A stretch of 64,000 nt of DNA from the NCBI GenBank assembly GCA_039655645.1, contig CM077345.1, positions 67,682,384-67,746,383 of the forward strand. The letters are read 5' to 3'. Below are positions 1 through 10,510 of this stretch, one piece after another. The translations under genes and the position numbers were made by a program. The notes under the pieces are model-generated. The model was given only the letters and a program-made list of their open reading frames with translations, ran no database searches and was not told the origin of the DNA. Every line of letters begins with the position of its first letter. The stretch's first letter is position 1. This DNA comes from Ammopiptanthus mongolicus (Eukaryota > Streptophyta > Magnoliopsida > Fabales > Fabaceae).

Positions 1-271
1 CTTCATCAATATCTGGCTCAACTTCTCCATGAATAGTCCAGATCCAATAATTTGGTTTAAAACCACGCTTGTACAAGTGAACCTTCACCTCGCTTGGAGT
101 CAATAGCTTCATGCACTTACACTTTGCACAAGGACACCTGATCCCTCCCTCAGACAAAAAGTAGGGTTGTTCCTTAGCCTTCTCGACAAACTCGTCAACT
201 CCACTAACAAAATCATCTTTCAAACCTCTCCTATCAGGATTGACCCTATCATACATCTAGCTACGATCCAT
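1..271 (-). pseudogene. CACTA transposase-associated domain exon (broken)
   Basis: The minus-strand frame from the ATG at 269-271 runs to the window edge. It encodes an N-terminus of the transposase-associated type (Pfam Transpos_assoc), which precedes the TNP2 transposase domain in plant CACTA elements. Diagnostic pieces are MDRS at the start, then MYDRVNP, a GVDEFVEKA helix, the cysteine cluster RCPCAKCKC and HLYKRGF. Position 5, a tryptophan in family members known to me, is a TAG stop. Translation could only resume at the Met that follows. The rest of the transposase is outside the window. Identification of the domain is firm; function of this copy is unlikely. Confidence 0.85.
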
Positions 272-3200
272 TTTCTATGTGGCAAACATATAATTATCAA
301 CTGTTTAGTATAAATAACAGTATATATAAGATCAAATAAAATTGGATATATGATAAAAATAACATTATATTAACAACTTATCCTATTGAGCTCTTTTCTC
401 CACTAGGAAACAAAAATTCAATCAGACAAACACATGCATAGTTTCTAAATTACCAGCACACAATCCGGTATCCAACATCTCAGATAGAATCACACTTATT
501 GAGCTTTACGCTCCACTAACAAACAACATATCAATTCATATAACACATTACATAAACATAGCTAAATAAAAAAAACTTGGCATACACACCTCAAACTCCT
601 AATGTAATCTCCAAGTGTCACAAACAGTCCTGCCAAAATAAAATTAGAAGCACATAAGTTACCTACATGTTTGACGTCTTCTTCTACCATAATGATACTA
701 TCAATTTAGCATTATCAACTTGTCACATAAACCTCAATATTGCAGCACAAAAAATGTAACATAAAAATAAAGAAAGGGAATGATCAGCTTTCTATTTTTG
801 GATAAGGAAGCCAGTTTTGAGCTGTTTCTCATATCAATGGAGGCAGACGTTTAATAAAATTAAACACAGGGCTATGAAGTATATATTCCAAAAAGATAAA
901 AAAATTAGTAAGTAGGCTTTCCAAAATTTAATTCATGTTCCCCGAGGGCATTAATGACCATGACATCATTCTCAAATTCAAGAAACTAATCAAAGAGGTC
1001 CAACATAACACAACAGGTGGCACCAAACAACCATCAGGTCATAGTTAGTGCACTGTAACTTAAGCTCCACAACAAAATCAACTACGCAACAACCAACAAA
1101 GAGGCATCATAAAATATGGCTGATACCAAAGCTTTAAGGTAAGACTTTACCTATCCGTGAAATGCAAAGAAAGTATGAGCTAGTAGCTACCATTTGGCAA
1201 CCATTCATTACAAATTAAATTTCCTCTACTAGCCCCACATATAAAATTATTTGTACTCATCTTATTTTTTTTCCTTTGTCCTTATTGCATGGTACAAGTT
1301 ACAAATTAAAATTCACAAGATTCAACTTTTCAATTCCCAAGTGTTGAAGGGTTATCGAAAGAACCTAAATAAAAGTGTGTCAATTAATCTATAGGTTCAT
1401 TACCAAATATTTTGTTCTAATAATCAGTGTGCCCTTGTTGCTTTAGGCCACGTCTATTCTTGGTTGAGCTCAAACTACATGTCAGAATAGTGAACTCTCG
1501 TAGGAAATTTTATTTTTTTACACTATTATCACTTAAACAAAATATAACACTAATTAGAGCATAAAATATAATTGGTAGTTCTGCAATTGACTCATATATT
1601 CTTACCAAACTAAAGGGAAACATATCTTTCAAGAATCAGGAACACATGACCTGAAAATATACAATGCCTACTGCATTCCAATTGAGCCTTCACATCAGTT
1701 GAGAATCATACTTTATGCACATTTTGCAAGAGCTAAACTACTACAGCCTAGGTTCAATATTCATGCACATTAAGCAATATCTGAAAACCCAAGGAAAGAA
1801 AGAGCCCACTTTCTTCTAGTAATAAATAATTACATGAAAATAACATCTCCCTCGAATTTCTGGTATTCATTTCACACATTTAAAAGAAACATTTTATCAA
1901 ATGCAATTCATTGGTTAGAGTTTCTCAATTCCTTAGCTTGAGGAACGTCTGAATAATTCATTTGTGAAATTGAGTGCAGGTGAAACTATGGACATTAGTT
2001 CTTGGCACCATATAGGCATTTTTTAGTTATCCTCACATCCACACCATGTTAATGACATATACCAGCAGATTAAGAAGTTGGCATTGATGCATTAGCAGAT
2101 GAATCTTGTATTATTACTTCAACCAAATAATAATCTTTAATCCAATATACTTCAACATCCAGATATAGCAACTGTAAACAACAACGAAAAAAGAAAATGC
2201 ACTAAAATGACAAACATGAGAGTAGCGCCATTCTCACAACAAGTTTTCTATTTGTTGCCCAAAAAACATGGTTAAGCCTATTTGGGAGATGGGAGTAGAA
2301 AAGAATGGCTAATAATTTATAATTTAATAAATTAAAAACGTATTTTAGTTTTCTTGCCCCTTGCTAATTGTAACATGTTTTGTGAACAATGAATGGAGAC
2401 AAATCAGCTAGTTCCTACAGCAAATTATAGCCTTACATATGATTTAAAAATCATTTTTGCTATATATATGTATATATATATATATATATCTATATATATA
2501 TAGTGTAATTTATGAAACTAAAGAGGTCAATGTAATTTCATCAACATGATTCTCCCTTTTTAAAAATCTCAAATAGGAGGCAATTAGGAAGGCCAATCCT
2601 TATTTAACATGAGGGAAATAATGTTGGCTGATTCGGGTGGTGGGTGGTGCCTTTATTTTCTCCCATAAGACAAATAAGCAATATTCTTAAATTTAATGAA
2701 CCCAAAGTAGGACTAAGACATGTTGCAAAACATGAACAACATAGGTAGGTTCAGTCAGAGACCTGTAGAGGGAGAATTGATCAGAGTAACAAATTCAATT
2801 GGCTGGAAACTACAAGATCAACCACAATTATATCATTACAAAAACACAAGGTAAACAAAAATGAAAAGATCTATGCTAGAAGAACAGATACCTAGCTAGC
2901 AGTAAGTTCCTAATTTATGCCTATGTGGCCAAATAGGCGTTAGTTGAAACTAAGAATTGCTTGATTTTATTTTGTAGCTTGCTTTCACAGGATCCAGTAG
3001 CACCGGTAAGATTGTACTTGGACTGTCTTCAGGTGTTGAAAGTGGTACTACACTTGAGTCTGGTGGTCAAAGGATTGGCACCTAAGGATACTACATCCAA
3101 CCCACTGTTTTCTCAAATGTTCAGGCACAATACTTATAATAATATCTTTATTTCTAGACCAGTAGCAAGATAATGTTAAAACAAAAGTAAATAACTAAAA

Positions 3201-3854
3201 TGATTTCCTCCTTATTATTACAGGACAACATGTTTACAGCAATAGATGAGATTCAACCTACAGTTAAATTGAACCCTCAAATTTATCAATCGGACAAAAT
3301 AAAATAAATTTGTCAAGCAGCTTATGAGCATGTTCATCAAACCCCAGACAATGAAACAATAAGCTCTATAAAATGAGATGTTCTAACTTACAAAGAAATC
3401 ACAAAATAGAGTAATAACTCATCATGTTAATAAAAACAACATAGGAGATAGCAGGAAAGGGAAATCAAACACATAATAAAACAAAGAATCTCAGCCACTC
3501 ATAGTGAGGTTGCAAGGTAAATCCAAAAGGGAAATCCAAAAGGGGAAATCAAACACGGTGGTTGTTAGAGTTGGAAAATGAACCGTGAGAAGGGATAGTT
3601 GTTCCAGCTGTGGTGGTATTGAGGTGTCATTCGTGTCCGCGCCGTGGTGCTCGCCGTTTGATAACTCAGCCTCGGTCTCGTCATGACGGCGTCGCAGTGG
3701 TCTCCGTCTCAGTCTCAGTCTTCGTCGCGGTGGTCTCCGTCACGGTTTCCAGAGAAGGGTTTGTGTGTTTGGGAGATGGAGGATGAGAGGCGGCGAGAGT
3801 GAGAGTGAGACTGATCCAGCAGACAATGAGGTGGGTTATTTGAACACTAGTGTC
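272..3854 (-). other. CACTA leader/intron region, no gene seen
   Basis: About 3.6 kb of AT-rich sequence lies between the first transposase exon and the subterminal repeats. I see no open frame with recognisable protein character on either strand. A (TA)n tract lies at 2460-2502. The last ~270 bp (about 3590-3850) is much richer in G+C, with repeated GTCTCCGTC/GTCTCAGTC-like motifs. By position it could be the 5' untranslated or promoter part of the transposase gene, but that is inference. Confidence 0.5.
2460..2502. repeat. (TA)n microsatellite
   Basis: Near-perfect TA dinucleotide run with three interruptions, inside the CACTA leader. Confidence 0.9.
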
Positions 3855-4050
3855 GGCTGGCCGACGCTATGATTAATAAATTCAGGTAGCGTTGGCCAGG
3901 CCTACGCTAAAGCATTAAAAAAATTAAAAAATATTTTCGCGTCCTCACGACGGCTTAGCGTCCAAGAGGCCGACACTAACTCCCGAAATTAGCGTCGGAG
4001 TCGTGGCCGACGCTAAAATTTTGCAGCTAAATGACTGTTTTCTTGTAGTG
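3855..4050 (-). repeat. CACTA subterminal inverted repeats and terminal repeat
   Basis: The 13-bp terminal repeat is at 4038-4050. Inside it, a short motif around TAGCGTCGGCC recurs in both orientations (about 3860-3872, 3886-3916, 3951-3980 and 3988-4017), so TTAGCGTCGG and CCGACGCTAA face each other. Such arrays bind the element's own transposition protein (TnpA-type) in En/Spm. That role is family knowledge, not shown here. Confidence 0.82.
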
Positions 4051-4109
4051 GTTATTTCGTATTGTATGTTGTTTGGGGACACTATGTGATACCAGTTTAG
4101 GGTGTCACA
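4051..4109 (+). mobile_element. Tail of a gypsy LTR, interrupted by the CACTA insertion
   Basis: The bases from the CACTA end to 4109 resemble the last ~55 bp of the LTRs of elements 1 and 2. They share a GTATTGTATG-like stretch, then GTGAT, a CCAG/CCGG spot, and the terminal AGGGTGTCACA. No tRNA-Met primer site follows, so this would be the end of a 3' or solo LTR. The rest of the LTR would be on the far side of the CACTA element, outside the window. The short length keeps confidence moderate. Confidence 0.5.
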
Positions 4110-5316
4110 ATAATTATTTTTCAAACTGACATTTTTGTTGTCACACTCTGTAGGATTTGATGCCAAAATTTTCAAGTTTTGTTGTTGATTTGGATTCCTA
4201 GGGTTCTGATGCTGATTTGTCAAAGGCTAATGAGGATGATACTCCTAAAAAAAGTGACCTAGTGAAGAATAGGGCAAGGGCAAAGTAGAGGTTACAGACA
4301 TAGCTAAGGTTGAACTCCCCCTGAAATGGATGAAGAAGAAGATCAAAATGGAGAAGGATTCGGAGCCAGTGAGGGTTGGAAGATCTATTTTGTGCAACTG
4401 GTCTAGGTTGTATTTGGGGAATGCTGCTGCTTTTGCTTATGTTATGTTTAAGCTATTTCATCCTATGTTATTTCATTTCAGGTTTTGAATTTTCTGGACA
4501 ATTTGGCTATACCAGCTTTAGGTGGTTATGTAATGTGTGTGTTGTTCTATTTAAATAAGACAATGTGCTCTGTTTTGTAAAACCCTAACAGTTTTAAGGC
4601 CCAATATTCATATTTGGGCTTAATTATGGTTATTATGTTTATGTTTATTATTATTATGTTTATGTTTATGTTTATCCATGATTATGCATGATTGAACAAT
4701 CTAAGTTTGACAAATTTAACTCTTCAATGAAAACGTAAAAATTGAAGCTTAAAAAATTAGCCTAGATGCCACAATAATTAGCCCACCCGATTAAGTAGCT
4801 CAATTTAAAATTTATTTTCTAAATTTCTAAATTTTTAGACTGAAATAAGCCCAACCCAATTTGATGACTTCAAAAAAACCACAATTAATATTATGTAAGC
4901 CCAACCCAATCAAATACATCATCTGGTCAAACATTATAAATTTTCAACTTAAAAGAAACAAAAACAATTGTTGGACCCGAATGAAAGGTAAATAATTAAT
5001 ATGATATAAGCCTAGCCCAAACAAATACATCACAGTTACCACCTCATACAATTTTTTCAACCTTTCATTTTCTTTTGCCCACCGAAAAGAGAGAACATGA
5101 GGAAACGTTTCAGTTCTTTCTCCACTTTCCAACAAATCAATGATGGAACCCTTCCTCTCCACTTATATTTCCATCACAATTTAAAAACTCTTCCTTTCTA
5201 CACTACACACTTACACCCTTACAATCAACAAAATTACAAGCCTTTCTCAAACCCTAATTGTACCCACCAACGACACCAGTTCGAAACCTTTCCTCTACCC
5301 ACCGCGAAAATCATTG
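4110..5316. other. Intergenic or decayed gene flank
   Basis: Mostly AT-rich. A short plus-strand stretch (about 4154-4288) reads like an exon: it follows a TGTAG acceptor-like site and encodes PKFSSFVVDLDS, a stop, then an acidic/lysine-rich tail including NEDDTPKKSDLVKNRARAK. I cannot name it. A motif built on TAAGCCCAACCCAA plus AAATACATCA recurs at about 4894-4924 and 5007-5036. A 60-codon hydrophobic frame at 4376-4558 has no recognisable character. Confidence 0.35.
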
Positions 5317-5779
5317 ATGGAAGATGACGGAAGCACACCTCCTTGCCAAACTGTTGGTCAAAGTCATGAAACTATAGATGCAAAGTTCAAGAAAGTGTTG
5401 GAGGATTTTCACAAGAGTTCCAAGACTCGGTCAGAAAACACTGACAAGGAACACGAACAAACAATTCAAACTAGGGCAAGTAGAAACCGTAAAATCATGA
5501 CTTGTGCTGCTTGGAAGAAGATCAAGGAAGAGGTTACTCACTTTTATCATTCGATTTTTAGTGTTCTTTGTTTATCTAATGTTATTTGATGTTTTTGTGG
5601 TCACAAATTTCTTGCTTTCACAACCATTAGATGAAAATGATAGGCCCATGCAAAACACTGCAACCCAAGCTGCTAAGAAGGAACACATTAGAAAGAAAAA
5701 GGTATTGTAGGTTTATTTTTATTAATACAAAACGATCTAGGTATTGTACTTTTGTTTTACTCAATGCATACATAATAGA

Positions 5780-5844
<65 letters not shown>

Positions 5845-6360
5845 TGTTAACTTGGTCATTTAAATTTGATCTCTTATGTAATATGTTATTCTTTTGTTAA
5901 CTTGTCATTTCAATTTCCATATTTCTACATTTCAAATTACTTGATTGAAGACACCATTGAAGCCAACAACCACCCAGACAAACAAAGAGACAATGTCATT
6001 CACAGTGTACTTGACTCGCTACAAAGCTACTGGAAGTCAAGTGTTTGGTGTTTTAATTTTTGTACATTATTTCCATTTCAAGAAGAGAGTGATATTTAAA
6101 AAATCATGACTGCATTTGGTTTTATTTTTCAGAATCTCCCGCATGAATTTGCTGATTTGTTATGGAAAACTTCATTTCCTACCATGCATTTGGTTGTTCG
6201 TAATGGAACGTACACAAATTGTGACGTCTTAAGTCACAATGTCCCAAGGAAATCAATGAAGATTGGTAGCAGCTAGAAGGCATTTTGTAAGCAAAAAGAG
6301 TTAAAGGCTGAAGATGAAGTTGTTTTTCAGATTCACTCTTCAAATGCGAATATAGTTGAT
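5317..6360 (+). pseudogene. B3 DNA-binding domain gene remnant
   Basis: Four segments look like exons joined by GT-AG introns: 5317-5532, about 5631-5701, 5951-6040 and 6133-6360. The last two splice in frame. They give the start of a B3 fold (MSFTVYLTRYKATGSQ), then NLPHEFADLLW, PTMHLVVRNG and MKIGSS-stop-KAFC. LKAEDEVVFQI follows, matching the closing strand of plant B3 domains. B3 domains bind DNA in nuclear transcription factors (REM, ARF, LAV and RAV families). The N-terminal exon encodes a charged, lysine-rich 72-residue start without a known domain. The codon at 6274-6276 is TAG where B3 proteins have the conserved Trp of the IGxxW motif, so the domain would be cut in half. Exon 2's boundaries and phase are uncertain. 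Family assignment is good; subfamily is unknown. Confidence 0.62.
5782..5838. repeat. (TA)n microsatellite in a B3-gene intron
   Basis: About 28 TA units without interruption, within the presumed intron between the second and third exon-like segments. Confidence 0.93.
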
Positions 6361-7526
6361 GTACGTAAAATAGGTGTTTAGTTCTTTGTTGTCATTGGTG
6401 AAATGAATGTATCAGAACCCTTTTTGGATAGTGATTATGATGGATCTTCACTTGGTTTTGATGTTATGCGTAGTAGTGGATGAAGACTCTTTACAGGTTA
6501 GTTAGTTTTCAGTGTTCCCAATGTTATGTATGAACCTTATGATGAAGTAATGACAAAGTGTTTTGCTGTTCTTAATTTGTGTAATTGTTGATCTCAATTG
6601 TGTTGTCACTTGAGCTATAATAGTTGAAGTGAAGTGTTCATTTTTCTTATTGCAATGACAATAAATTTAATTCAAGCTTATCAATAGCTTTGAAAATTTA
6701 ATATAGATTTTAACTATCTAAAGGGTATATTCCAAATACAGCAAAGTATATACATAAAAGAAGTATAAGTTAAAATATAGAATAAATTAATAAGATTTTA
6801 CATACATATAACAAATATAACTTAAAATAGATAATAATGATTAATATATTTAGTTAATCATTAGCACCTAATCTAACATACTTAATATGATATTGTAAAC
6901 ATAAGCACCTAATATAGAGTTTCTAAAAACTATGAACCGAAAAAGACAAGGAATATAATTTTAGCTAAAAGTTAGGTGACATGTATTTTGTAGATTATCA
7001 AGAAGACACTTTCATGACAAAAAGGAAAAGTCCTCCCTTTTGCTGCAAGTGCTTTAACGGGTAATGCAAAAGCAAATACCCAAAAAGTACAGTCATATTG
7101 CATCGTGTATGCTATTTGTAAACCCTTTTTGATGCACAAGGTCAAATGGCTAATAGGAAATAGCACAATCCCTCTGCCACCTTTTTGCACATAATAATGT
7201 TGTTGTGATAAATTGTTAAGTATGAGCAATGAACAATTCACCAATGTACCATATCATTCTATAAGCTATGAAGCATTTCGATAACTGTGCAATGAAAAGG
7301 ACCATTCAACCTAAATTTTGCTAGAGAAGGGTCCACCCTTTGTAATATTTTACCCACTTTGCAGCATAGGAAATCGTGCATTTGGCGCCAAATGAAAGTT
7401 TTTGGTTGGAAATGCACCATTTCTTCTTGCAACCTTTCTTCTTGCAGCCATTTCTTGAAATGCAAAACCTTTAACTAATACATTCAAAAGGAAAAAATTA
7501 AATTAGAATTGCAATAGTATGGACTG
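6361..7526. other. No gene recognised
   Basis: The stretch begins with a GTACGT donor-like site after the B3 exon. A short plus-strand frame around 6402-6482 (SEPFLDSDYDG) could be one more exon of that gene. The rest is AT-rich. Minus-strand open frames at 6972-7244 and 7259-7465 show no family motif and look accidental. Confidence 0.35.
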
Positions 7527-7531
7527 CTAAT
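7527..7531 (+). repeat. Target-site duplication, left (CTAAT)
   Basis: Identical to 10366-10370 on the other side of the solo LTR. Confidence 0.88.
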
Positions 7532-9127
7532 TGTAACACCCCGATTTTCACTGCTTTCTAAGACCTGTAATTTATATAAATAAGTTTACATTTTATCAAA
7601 GGTTCTAGAAAGTGAATTTAAATAAAATAAGACCATATTCCTACTCTATGTCATCGTAGAGAGCTACGGTTCAATTTTGGGTTGAAAATTCAAACAGAGC
7701 CCGGCCTGCGTTTTCACTGACAGTAAGATTTTACTGATCAGAAAACCTAATTTTGACTCCTGAACAAAACAGTTAGGTTTTATATCTCGTTTCGAACAAT
7801 GTAGGCGATTTTGAAGAATTTCAAAAAATAAGTTCTTACGACTTTCTCGAGCGAAAAACCTAAATCGGGAAATCGACGGAATCAAGGACGGAGGCGCGGG
7901 GACAAAACCGAACACCAGATTAGGGACATGAGTCACTGGGGCAGGGTGAGTCAGAGGGTGAGTCACCATTAGGAATCACCAACGTCATCATTACACTTCT
8001 ATAAATATCTACGATATTTAGGGCGAGAAAAGACCGTTTTGCCCCTATGAACTGACGAAATTAAACTTTAGCCTTATGACTCATCACCATCATCATTACT
8101 TATCCAAAATATCTAGATATTTTGTGAATTTGAAGGTGAAAAGACCAAAATACCCTTAACTTTTCACAAAATGACACTTTTGTCCTTAGGTGAAATGTTC
8201 ATTTTGCCCTTAAGTGAAAAATCTTTGGACCCTTTTCGCCCCTTGACCCCCACGCCTAAAAGGACCCTCCACAACGCCATTTCACTCTTTTTTCTACACA
8301 TCATCAACTTCTCTCAACTTTCTCTCATCTCTCAAAGTGATCTTAGCTAATTTTTGTGAAGAAAGTGTTGGATTCTTGCACTTTTTCATCATCCAAGAGG
8401 TATGATTACTTCCTTTGATCCTTTGAGCTTCATGTTCTTCACTCAAATCTTGATTTCAATCCATGATCATCTATGTTTCAACTTCTAAGATAATTATTCA
8501 AAAATCTCTAGAAAATCATAGAAAATCCTTTTAATGTGAAATCAATTTCTATGATCTAGTTTCATCCTTCTTTATCACTATCCAAGAGCATGTAATCAAA
8601 TAACATGCCTAGCCTATTTTTCTAAGAGAGGGCCGAACCTAGCTTTTGAGAAACCAAGGGTTTTGTTTCAAGTTTTTGTATGATGTAACTTGATTTGGTG
8701 TTGTGTATACTTGAGGATCATTCATCCAAGAGTTAGAAACTTTTAGACATCTCTAGCTATTTTAAACCTTGATGGCCGAACCTAGGTCCTAGGAAACAAA
8801 GAGATGTACTTTTGTTAATGTTAAAGTTGTGATTTGTTGTGAAGGTTCAAATTGTGTTCGATCGCCCTAAAGCGTGCTAAAGTGCCGGTTATGGAGTTGT
8901 GTTTGGGAGCTTGTATAGGAAGGCAAGCGTGCGTAGCAGTTTCAGGTGGGGAGAAAGGATTGTTATCGTCGGGAAGGCAAGCGTATTATGGAATGTATAC
9001 ATGTATAGGGGAACCTTAAACCCTACTAGAGGTTGAGTCTTGGACAAAGTACCTGGACCCTAGATGTAGGTACCTTTAGGCTATCACCGCTAAGATGATA
9101 CTCTAGACGATGTGATTATTGAGGTTG

Positions 9128-9240
9128 ATATGTTGAACGACCTATATGATTATTTGTTTATCTGTTATGTTAAACTGCCTATGTAATTATCTGTTTATAT
9201 GTTATGTTGAACTGCCTATGTGATTATATGTTTATTTGTC
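9128..9240 (+). repeat. Tandem repeat, ~38-bp unit, 3 copies, in LTR
   Basis: Three degenerate copies of a unit running ATGTTGAACTGCCTATGTGA, then ATTATCTGTTTAT-like sequence. Confidence 0.75.
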
Positions 9241-9540
9241 AATGTGATGATATCTATATTGGCATACTTATTGTCGTGATATTTTATTATTGTGATTGGT
9301 TGGATGATTATTGATGAAAGTATGGTGAGATTGTGATATTGTTTGGATTGATACCTTCGTGGTCCTGACCATGGAGCTGTGGCTCGTGGACGCATGGCAT
9401 CATGATGTTGATGTTGATGTGGATGCAGTGCATCATGGCTGTGGCCGAGTGCTTAGGTGTGAGGTTTCGGTATCAATCTGTGATTGATGTTTGTTGCATA
9501 CCATAGCATTTCATACCATAGCATATTTGGTCCTAATGGG

Positions 9541-9684
9541 GGATGTCCAATTGGGGATGTGATGTTTTTAATCCCGAGGCGGGATGTCCAATTGGGGACG
9601 TGATGTTTTTAATCCATACGAGGATGTCCAATTAGGGACGTGATGTTATTAATTTTGACGGGGATGTCCAACTAGGGATGTGAT
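9541..9684 (+). repeat. Tandem repeat, ~40-bp unit, 4 copies, in LTR
   Basis: Copies start at about 9541, 9582, 9622 and 9661 with GGATGTCCAATTGGGGA, then GTGATG and a variable spacer. The same array is present in the solo LTR of the same family at about 57141-57295. Confidence 0.85.
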
Positions 9685-10168
9685 GAAATCGGCTGACATG
9701 CATACAGGGATGATGATATGCATATAGGAATTAGTATCCTTCGTAGAGGTTTGATATGAGAGAGTGACTTTTGAGATGGTTGTGTTGTATGACTCAAGAG
9801 ATGATTGTTGGTGTGTTATATGTTTTCTATGTGTTGTGTGCTACATGTTTATATCCTGTACTATTGCCCCTCTCCCATGTTTAATGATGCATGTTTCTTA
9901 TCTCCCTGTCTTTTCTCTATGTGTCTCTTTTATTTTATGGGAAGACCCTGTGTAGGAACCAGTGGTTGAGGAGTTGGATGACACTCCTTACGAGCCTGAT
10001 GCCGTTGGACGAGCCACGAACCCTATTCCCGAGGGGTTTTGAGTGTTGTACCAGAAGAGTGGCTAGCGTGAGAGTTTTCCTATCTTTTGATGTATTTTGC
10101 TTATAGTCAGTACCGATGTACTTTGTATGCATATATTACTACTATAGACCTACTGACGGGGCAATCGA

Positions 10169-10171
<3 letters not shown>

Positions 10172-10203
<32 letters not shown>
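10172..10203. repeat. (TA)n microsatellite inside the solo LTR
   Basis: Uninterrupted TA run near the 3' end of the LTR. Long LTRs of elements 1 and 2 have TA runs at a comparable place. Confidence 0.9.
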
Positions 10204-10205
<2 letters not shown>

Positions 10206-10365
10206 CATAACTGTGTACTCTGACATGCGCCGTTCCTTAATTTAGTTTCGTTTCCGTGTTTCATCTTTCTGCTTCGCTTCGTATTAATAAGGCTCGCTAA
10301 CGATTATAATACAATTAATGTTAATTAATATCTTAGTTTCTTTGATGGGACGGCGAGTCATCTCA

Positions 10366-10370
10366 CTAAT
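10366..10370 (+). repeat. Target-site duplication, right (CTAAT)
   Basis: Identical to 7527-7531. Confidence 0.88.
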
Positions 10371-10510
10371 GGTATCATACATATGTATTGAGAAGATATA
10401 TCACCATTACTCAACCATGAAACATTAAATGGTTTACCCTTTTAAGAACCTGTTTTCAGATTTATGGAGCATATGCAGGTATCATTAATGCAATAACTCC
10501 AGGGGACAAA

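Larger units (their letters stand above)
1..4050 (-). mobile_element. CACTA (En/Spm-like) DNA transposon, 5' part
   Basis: Read on the minus strand, the element starts at 4050 with CACTACAAGAAAA, the standard plant CACTA terminal inverted repeat. About 200 bp of GC-rich subterminal repeats follow, then a long AT-rich leader. At the window's left edge is the first coding exon, matching the transposase-associated domain of TNP2-type transposases. The other end lies outside the window, so the expected 3-bp target duplication (GTT at 4051-4053 on this side) cannot be confirmed. The element appears to sit in the tail of an older gypsy LTR. Its coding exon already carries a stop, so this copy is probably not autonomous. 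Confidence 0.87.
7532..10365 (+). mobile_element. Solo LTR, gypsy family S
   Basis: The unit starts TGTAACACCCC and ends GAGTCATCTCA. It is flanked by a perfect 5-bp duplication, CTAAT, at 7527-7531 and 10366-10370. There is no primer site, gag or pol, so it is a solo LTR left by LTR-LTR recombination. It shares its ends and internal landmarks with the minus-strand solo LTR at 56368-58769: the repeat of GGATGTCCAATTGGGGA units, and a region coding for GRATNP-like residues. The two belong to one family. It lies between the B3 remnant and the Helitron N-terminal exons. Confidence 0.9.

Noticed and set aside
2961..3173. 70-codon plus-strand frame in the CACTA leader
   Set aside because: No family motif, opposite to the transposase strand, and ordinary length for chance in this stretch.
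4376..4558. Hydrophobic 60-codon frame that could look like a membrane protein
   Set aside because: T-rich DNA gives Leu/Phe/Cys runs by chance. No signal, neighbours or homology to support it.
6972..7465. Two minus-strand frames of 68 to 90 codons
   Set aside because: No recognisable domain; AT-rich spacer between two identified units.
9541..9684. Regularly spaced repeats considered as a CRISPR-like array
   Set aside because: Plant nuclear LTR sequence, degenerate units, no unique equal spacers and no cas genes.
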